Assembly: GCA_017590115.1 (NCBI GenBank)
Contig: JAGGNK010015225.1
Coordinates: 372,001 to 436,000 of the forward strand
From: Montifringilla adamsi
Taxonomy: Eukaryota; Chordata; Aves; Passeriformes; Passeridae
Reading direction: 5' to 3'
DNA: 64,000 nucleotides
Below, piece by piece: positions 57,656 to 64,000 of the stretch; within the stretch, counting starts at the first letter, position 1, and the number at the start of each line of letters is the position of its first letter. The translations under genes and the position numbers were made by a program. The notes beneath the pieces were generated by a model. The model was not told the DNA's origin and did not search any database. It was given only the letters and a program-made list of their open reading frames with translations.

Positions 57656-58371
57656 TGCCAGAGTAACTGACCTCATTAAATATCCTGTTTTGTGGAAGGA
57701 ATTTTTTCCCCTTCCTCTTGCCCAGGAGCTGATCCCACCCAGTTTAGCGCCCCGTGTTCTGGGAGCCCACACTACTCACCCCCTTATCAAGGGTAAAATC
57801 CCTCTTTCCCTGTCTTCCGCCAACATTTTACAAATCAGACCTCTGTTTTCTAAGCTCTTCCAGCATTTCCAGTGCTCTCCCTGCTACCTGTGACACTGGA
57901 ATTAAGAGTTAACACAGCCCATCATGGAAAGCTCAGCTTTCCTCTGCTCTGATGCTCCCAGCTCTGGTTGTGTCTCTGTTCGTCAAGTTTGGAGAGACGG
58001 TGCTTGAATGATGCTGAGGTGAATTCTCCTCTTCTTCCCGACTTGGAGGTGGCTGGGATTTTGGAAACCGAGCACTTTGCACTACGGAGAGCAGCCAGCT
58101 GAGGGCAGGAGAAGCCCGTGCATCAGTGCTGGGTGCTCACACAGTCTGAGAAGAGGAGGAGGAGATGGGGGAAGGAATAAAGCAGCGCTGCCTTCAGCGT
58201 GCCTTCTGCACCGATTGCCCCTATTTTATATCTCCACAGCTCAGGCTGATCCCAAAAGAGGGTCTGGAGGAAGGCTGGGATGGGAGGTGGTGGTGTTGAA
58301 CACCACAGAGCTGGAATGATGGAAGGGAAGAAGCGCTGGGGCTTTGCCCTGCACAGTCATTGTGGAAAAAT
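57656..58371. other. Unique non-coding stretch
   Basis: Nothing recognised. Confidence 0.5.
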
Positions 58372-58560
58372 TGAATGATTTGGGTTGGAAGGGACCTTAA
58401 AAATCATCTAATTTCATCCCCTACCATGGGCAGGGACAACTTCCACCACCCCAGGGTGCTCCAAGCCCTGTCCAACCGGGTCTTGGACACTCCAGGGATC
58501 CAGGGGCAGCTTCTGTGGGCACCCTGTGCCAGGGCCTCCCCACCCTCAAGCACAAAGAGA
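58372..58560 (-). mobile_element. CR1 LINE fragment, antisense, with 3' end
   Basis: 'gatttgggttggaagggacc', 'ttaaaaatcatctaatttca', 'ccatgggcagggacaacttc' and 'cagggcctccccaccctcaa' match the antisense CR1 3' region. The terminal tail is decayed. Confidence 0.93.
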
Positions 58561-59927
58561 AGTCCCCAAGAGCCTCAGGGGTCACTCTCCAAAGACCCTG
58601 GGAGGGAACAGCCCTGCCTGGGGACTCAGGCTGGTGCTGGGACTATCCCACCCCAGCAACTGGTGGATATCGAGCTCCAGGCAGGCAGATGGAGCATGAT
58701 ATCCTTGCATCTCCTGTCCCCGAGGAAGGATGCTGGCCAGGCAATAAATAAATTCTTGTGATTCAACAGCTGTGAGTAGTGGTCCTTCTGTATTCCTTTC
58801 CTGTCCCAAGATGATGTGCAAGAAAGGTGCTTAAAATTTGCTCTTGTACCTTTAATTTTAAGCCTGACTCTTAAAGGGTTTTGTGTTTTTATCAGTATCT
58901 TCATCTCAGATTAATCTTTGGTCTTCAAAATTGCTTTGCCAGTCCACATTTTCCTTCAGCTTTGTTCCAGAAAGTTTGCAGGAGTCTCATAGCCACTTTT
59001 TGTGAGTATTTTCACCTTAGCAGGAAGGAAGAGATTTTGAATCTCTGGCAAAAATTGGTCTTTTTCCCAAATCTGATGCTGGGATTTGTGTTAATTAAGA
59101 AATCAATCCAAACTGAAAGCAGTTTAAATTGTTTGGCCCCTTTTTGCAAAGACTGTTCACGATTCACCTTCTGTACTCTTGCAAAAGTGTGTTCTCTTGG
59201 AAATATCATATTTTCAGTGCTTTAACCAGCATCCATCTTCTCTAATTTTACTCATCTAAAAGTTAAGCAGCCAAATTTTAACTGATTACAAAATTTCCTT
59301 CTGAAGGTAGATTGAATTTTGCATTGACTGGGGCACATCAGCCTTTCCATTACATTGAAATGTTGAAATGATGTTTGATATTGGCTGGGGAAAAAAAAAA
59401 AAAACCAACAAAAAACAACCCTACAATTGTGATATCTCTATATTAGAAAACTGGTTATGTAGGAAGAACTCATTTCAGGTTTGAATCAAATACAAAGGGA
59501 AACTGCAATCCTAATATAACCATAGCAACGCAATAATATGTGCTTGAAATGATCCGTGTGGTCAAAAAGAGCAGAATATCTGAATGTCTCAGCTAGAAGG
59601 GCTAGGAAACCAGTATGGAAAAATAAGATTTGAAGAAGCATGTTTAAAGAGAGGTGGCTGTTGGGAACTTTTGGGGGTGAACGTTTCTGAATACCCCTGA
59701 GGATAAAACCTTGATGGGAAATAACTCCATGCATTCTAAACATGGATTTCAACAGAGATTTTCTGTGGTGAATTGAAGCCTGATTGACACGAGCTGGAAC
59801 AAGATGTGCTGATCAGATCCTTTTAATGTTTCCTTGTGTCTGATGGACATCAACCTTTGGGCTTTCCTCAGCACTCTGACTGGGAAACCTCCCCACATTC
59901 TACAGCTGAGGGGTTTTTCCCCCAAAC
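58561..59927. other. Unique non-coding stretch
   Basis: No gene recognised; A-run at 59391-59404. Confidence 0.5.
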
Positions 59928-60180
59928 CATAGAAACAGAATAGTTTGGGTTGGAAGGCAACTGAAAGCCATCCAGTGCCACCTCCTGCCATGGGCAGGGA
60001 CACCTTCCACCATCCCAGGTTGCTCCAAGCCCCATCCAGCCTGGCCTTGGACACTTCCAGGGATCCAGGGGCAACCACAGCTGCTCTGGGCACCCTGTGC
60101 CAGGGCCTCCCCACCCTCGTAGGGAAGAATTTCTTCCTGATATCCAATCTAAATCTACCCTTTAAATCTCTAAAATCTCT
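59928..60180 (-). mobile_element. CR1 LINE fragment, antisense, with 3' tail
   Basis: 'catagaaacagaatagtttg', 'ctgccatgggcagggacacc', 'ttccagggatccaggggcaa' and 'gaatttcttcctgatatcca' match the antisense CR1 3' region; well preserved. Confidence 0.95.
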
Positions 60181-61027
60181 TTGGTTTTGCTCACCAACAC
60201 CAGAATTTCAAGGTATACCCCACCAGGGGTCTCAAATGATCTCTGGAATAGCACGTGGAAGTAACACAGACCCAAATACCTACAAAAAATACCCAAAGCA
60301 GAGCTGTTTGCCATCACTTCAAACATGTCTTGCACCCAGCCTGCATCCCTGGGGATGCACAGACAGAGGAAAGGACATCTGTACCTTCTGACTGTGCTTG
60401 ATTAGTTAAATCACCTCTAGGAAATAATTTGCCTTCTCTGTTAGTACAACACAGCCAATTTTCTTCTCCTTGCCCCAGGGAGGCAGCAGCAATGTCTGTC
60501 AGTGCTACAAGGCTGGTGGCCAGACCTGGAAATCCTGTGTTTCAGTAAAGGATTCAGCCTAATCACTGCTGAATGGTGTAAAAAGCCACTGCATTCCTTT
60601 CTCTAAGTCCCTTTGAGGGTGCAGGGGGTGATTTCTTAGAGCAGAGAGCTTGACCATTCAGCAAGTAAAAGATCCATGCAGCTGGCATCCATGGCAAGGG
60701 GAAAATCATTTGTGAGTGTTTAAAACTGGGGAAATTGCACTTTTAAAACATTGTACTGATGGAGGGCAGAGGACAAAAAGATAATAGGGACCAGGTGGGT
60801 TGTCCTTTAAGGAAAGAAAACCTGGATATCTCTTTTTCACAGACCCTCTTGTCCCAGCCCAGACTCTGGATTTAACACCAGGATGCTCAAGGCAAAGCCA
60901 CGGGGGTGGTTTTGGGTGGGGAGGTTTCCCAGTGGGAGGTCAGGGAGCAAGGTCAGAATATGGGCTGGGGTTTGAGGGCAGAGCCTGCAGGCAAAGGGCA
61001 AACTGCTCAGGTTAGAAACAAAGGCAG
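60181..61027. other. Unique non-coding stretch
   Basis: Nothing recognised. Confidence 0.5.
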
Positions 61028-61029
61028 CA

Positions 61030-61225
61030 TTTTTTTTTTTTTAAATTTTTTTTACTTCTTAGGATTCGCTTAAAAAAATTGAATTAAAAAGAGAAATAGA
61101 AGAACAAAAGAGCGAGGAAAGAATGCCTTTTTTTTTTTTTTTTTTTTTTTACTTCTTAGGATTCGCTTTAAAAAATTGAATTAAAAAGAGAAATAGAAGA
61201 ACAAAAGAGCGAGGAAAGAATGCCT
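61030..61225. repeat. 97 bp tandem duplication with poly(T)
   Basis: The body from 'acttcttaggattcgctt' to 'gcgaggaaagaatgcct' occurs at 61054-61128 and again at 61151-61225, apparently with one mismatch. Each copy is preceded by a T-rich run (61031-61053, 61129-61150). The period is 97 bases. Confidence 0.95.
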
Positions 61226-62244
61226 GAAATACAACATGCAAGTCTGCCTCTGTTTAGGGCCTGGCTGGAGATGAAACCCGAATGTTTCTGAATTAGAATA
61301 AAAACAACAAAGTGAAGGACATTGTGTTTTGATGGGTTTCATTTTATCCTTTGATAATTTTTCATTTGTATCCCGCAATGGCATTTCATTTGGGTCTCTG
61401 CCTGACTGCACATTTTATTCTGGAGCTTGATTTCACTCTATTACTGCATACATCAGTGGCTCCCCAGATTCAGTAACTTGGTCCTGCTCCTTAGCAAATA
61501 GACATGTCTTTGCTGTGCTTTGGTGTAGATACTTTTACAAGCCATTTCCCCATTGTGCAGGCTCATAAATATTCCTCTGGCATGGCCTTTTCTTCTGTAG
61601 GGAAAAAAAAACCAGCCCACGGCAGTGAAAGTGAGAGCCAGTAAAAACTAACCAATTTGTCAGTGGCATCTTTGGACAATTAAGAAACCTTGTGTCTCTC
61701 CTTGGTTTTTTTCTATCCTTCAGAAGAATAGAGAAATACAGAAGTGAGAGGAAATGCACCTGCTGCTCATTTGACTTAATTAAAATCCAGGAATAAGGGG
61801 AAAATGCAGATGAATTTGACACTTTTAATACTGGATCTTCTAAAAACAATAAACTACTGATATTAGGAATAGCTGGGAATAACAGAGGCATAGAGGGTCT
61901 TGGCTTTGAGCAGAGGGGACGGTTTAGAAAATCTCCAAGTCCCTTTAAGCTCTGTTTGCTGATCCCATTTGATGCTGAGATTTGGAGAGAAGCTGTGTCA
62001 GAACACGAGTTCGGTGCTCTGTGTCTCAGTCAACCCACCAGAAAAATAAAAGCGCTCCTTCTTTGTGACACAGGCAGTTAATCAGGGTTCAAAACCCTGC
62101 GCCCTCCTCCTGAGAGGAGATGCTGAAGTGGTCTGCACTGGTTGTGCAGTCAGTGTGTATACGAAGAGGTGAAGATTTGCAAATTTTTTCTGTTTTCCCA
62201 GGCTTGTCTTTCTCTCTGACATTGCCATCAGGATTCAGAGGTGT
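61226..62244. other. Unique non-coding stretch
   Basis: Nothing recognised. Confidence 0.5.
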
Positions 62245-62745
62245 CTCTGCATCCAGCTCTTAGGCCTCAGTACAAGAAGCACTTGGACCTGTTGGAACAA
62301 CTCCAGAGGAAGCTACTAAGTTGATCACAGGGCTGGAGAACCTTTGTTATAAAACAGGCTGAGAGACTTGGAGATTTCAGCATGGAGGAGAGAAGGCTCC
62401 AGGGAGAACATAGAGCCTCTTCCAGCACTTGAAGAGGTTCCAGGAGAGCTGAAGACAGACTTTGGACAAGGGCCTGGAGGGACAGGACAAATGGGAATGG
62501 CTTCAAGCTGACAGAGGGTAGGTTTGGGTTAGATATTGGGTAGAAATTCTTCCCTGTGAGGGAGGTGAGGCCCTGGCACAGAGAAGCTGTGGCTGCCCCT
62601 GGATCCTTGGAAGTGTCCAAGGCCAGATTGGATGGGACTTGGATCAACCTGGGATAGTGGAAGGTGTCCCTGCCCCCAGCAGGGGGTGGCACTGAATGGG
62701 CTTTAAGGCCCCTCCAACCCAAACCATTCTGTGGTTCTTGGTCTT
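62245..62745 (+). mobile_element. CR1 LINE fragment, sense, long, with 3' end
   Basis: 'agaagcacttggacctgttg', 'agcatggaggagagaaggct', 'ggacaagggcctggagggac', 'gggtagaaattcttccctgt' and 'ggcccctccaacccaaacca', ending 'ttctgtggttctt'. Confidence 0.95.
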
Positions 62746-64000
62746 CAACTTCTCTGGCCTTTCCTACAATACAGAGGTCGTGGGTCCATCAACAATCTCC
62801 AAGGCCCAAAGCAAGACAGATGCCATCCTGAGGCCCAGCATGCTGCAAATTCCATTTGTGAGGGATGTGGAGGGTTGTGAATCTCCCTGGGCACATCTCT
62901 CTGCACAGTGGGGTGTCTGCTGTGTCACAGCATTCAAAGCCAAGGAGGGAGAAAATGTTACTGGGAGAGGAGCAGAGCAGGTAAATAACACTTGGAAAAG
63001 AGCTGAACCTCCCAGCTAATGCAAATATTCCCTTCACCATATCCTACAGCATTTGGCCTCCTCAAAGTTGAAAAAATATCTCCAGGAGCAGCTGCTTCCA
63101 GCATTTCCCTTTGAAAACAGTCAAATATCCAAAAGACTGTTTAGGGAGCTTTTCCCAGCCATCTAATATTTTAACTCCACAGTCCTGCCCATTAACCTGT
63201 TAATGCCTTTCATGTTTTCCTAAGTAACCCCACTTCCTCTGTCCAACCCACACCCATCTCATGCTCAGCTTGGTTCCCTTGGTTGTTTCCATTTGGCCAA
63301 AATTGTTTGAGTCTTCAGGGATGGAAAGCTGAACTGAAATCAGGATTTTAGCTTCAAACTCTCTCCCTCTTCTACCAAAACTAGATCCCTATTGAATCTT
63401 TCCTTGAGCTCATAATTTCTGTTTCAGAATTGCAGAACAGAGTCTGTGCTCCACATCCTTTAGATACCAGGATTGTGGTCCCTCAGAAAAGAGCCCCTTC
63501 CTACAAATAGCTCAGCCACCCCAGTTACAAACAGTGTGATCACAATGCCAAAAAAGTGAGATTTCTTTTGGCTGAAATGATAAAGAATGGTGGGTTTGGG
63601 GCTAGGGAATGGTGTTTTATGCTCTTGTAGTTCATGCTGCTCATTGTGGCTGTGATTTACAGCCTGTTGATGGGTACCTGGAGTTGTACTCTCCCCAAAA
63701 GAGGCAATCTGAGCCCCAAAGATGTGGCCTTCTAAATTGAGCAGCCAGACTGGAAAAAGGGGAGTTACTCACCCATTTTGTATAAATGAATCCCCTGGAG
63801 TTCTGTAATTAATAGATGCAAAATACACTGTGAGCCTGTAGCCCAGGTGAGGCTCCGAGCCCAGATCCCTGCCCAGCAATCACAAACCCTCCTCTATTCA
63901 CAGTGCATTAAGAAAAGGTCTCTGTGACCTAGAAAGATCATTCAGTGACTCACTTTTCAATCTTTCAGCATCCTCTTGGAAGGGAGGAGGGATGGGGAGA
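62746..64000. other. Unique non-coding stretch to window end
   Basis: No gene or repeat recognised. Confidence 0.5.

Noticed and set aside
1..64000. CRISPR array, operon, phage or bacterial island
   Set aside because: CR1 LINEs, microsatellites and the absence of dense coding show vertebrate nuclear DNA. The 40 bp array has no unique spacers.

Overview
This window reads as bird nuclear DNA, most likely from a songbird. The strongest sign is about thirty fragments of the CR1 LINE, the main avian retrotransposon. Its 3' end is unmistakable: a GATTCTATG-type tail, preceded by the 'cccttccaacccaaaccattct' region and the 'ggccaggttggatggggctt' region (or their reverse complements). Two LTR-like blocks, the first of which I recall as a passerine ERVL-type family, support a passerine source; this rests on memory, not a search. 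I found no protein-coding gene, tRNA, rRNA or CRISPR array that I can support. All open reading frames are under 250 codons, none has a domain I recognise except a broken reverse transcriptase remnant at 31.05-31.27 kb, and the longest ones run across CR1 or minisatellite DNA. The window is best read as intergenic or deep intronic sequence.

Layout. 0-5.7 kb: a probable solo LTR, two CR1 pieces meeting tail to tail, and a duplicated segment (copy A about 2750-3388, copy B about 4508-5622). The two copies differ by a ~500 bp block whose ends share the hexamer CTGGCT. 5.7-7.9 kb: a striking composite of an (ATTTT)n microsatellite, a short very CpG-rich block, a GGGGAT-type repeat and a decaying satellite-like array of about 102 bp units with G strongly biased to the + strand. 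7.9-20.8 kb: mostly unique DNA with two CR1 fragments and a few short repeats. 20.8-27 kb: scattered CR1. 27.5-28.4 kb: an LTR-like block. 29.7-31.9 kb: AT-rich old repeat DNA with an ancient LINE reverse transcriptase relic. 31.9-46.2 kb: CR1 fragments alternating with unique DNA. 46.2-50 kb: a perfect 17 bp inverted repeat and a clean 40 bp minisatellite with about 10.8 copies and a partial 80 bp higher-order pattern. 50.3-64 kb: a dense CR1 zone, two AT-rich stretches worth testing as conserved non-coding elements, and a 97 bp tandem duplication at 61 kb.

No operon or pathway logic applies here. The content of interest is repeat biology: satellite structure, local duplications next to CR1 3' ends, inverted CR1 pairs, and possible regulatory sequence in the non-repeat gaps. 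Repeat family names beyond 'CR1' are tentative because no library search could be run, and all repeat boundaries were placed by eye to roughly 10-30 bp.
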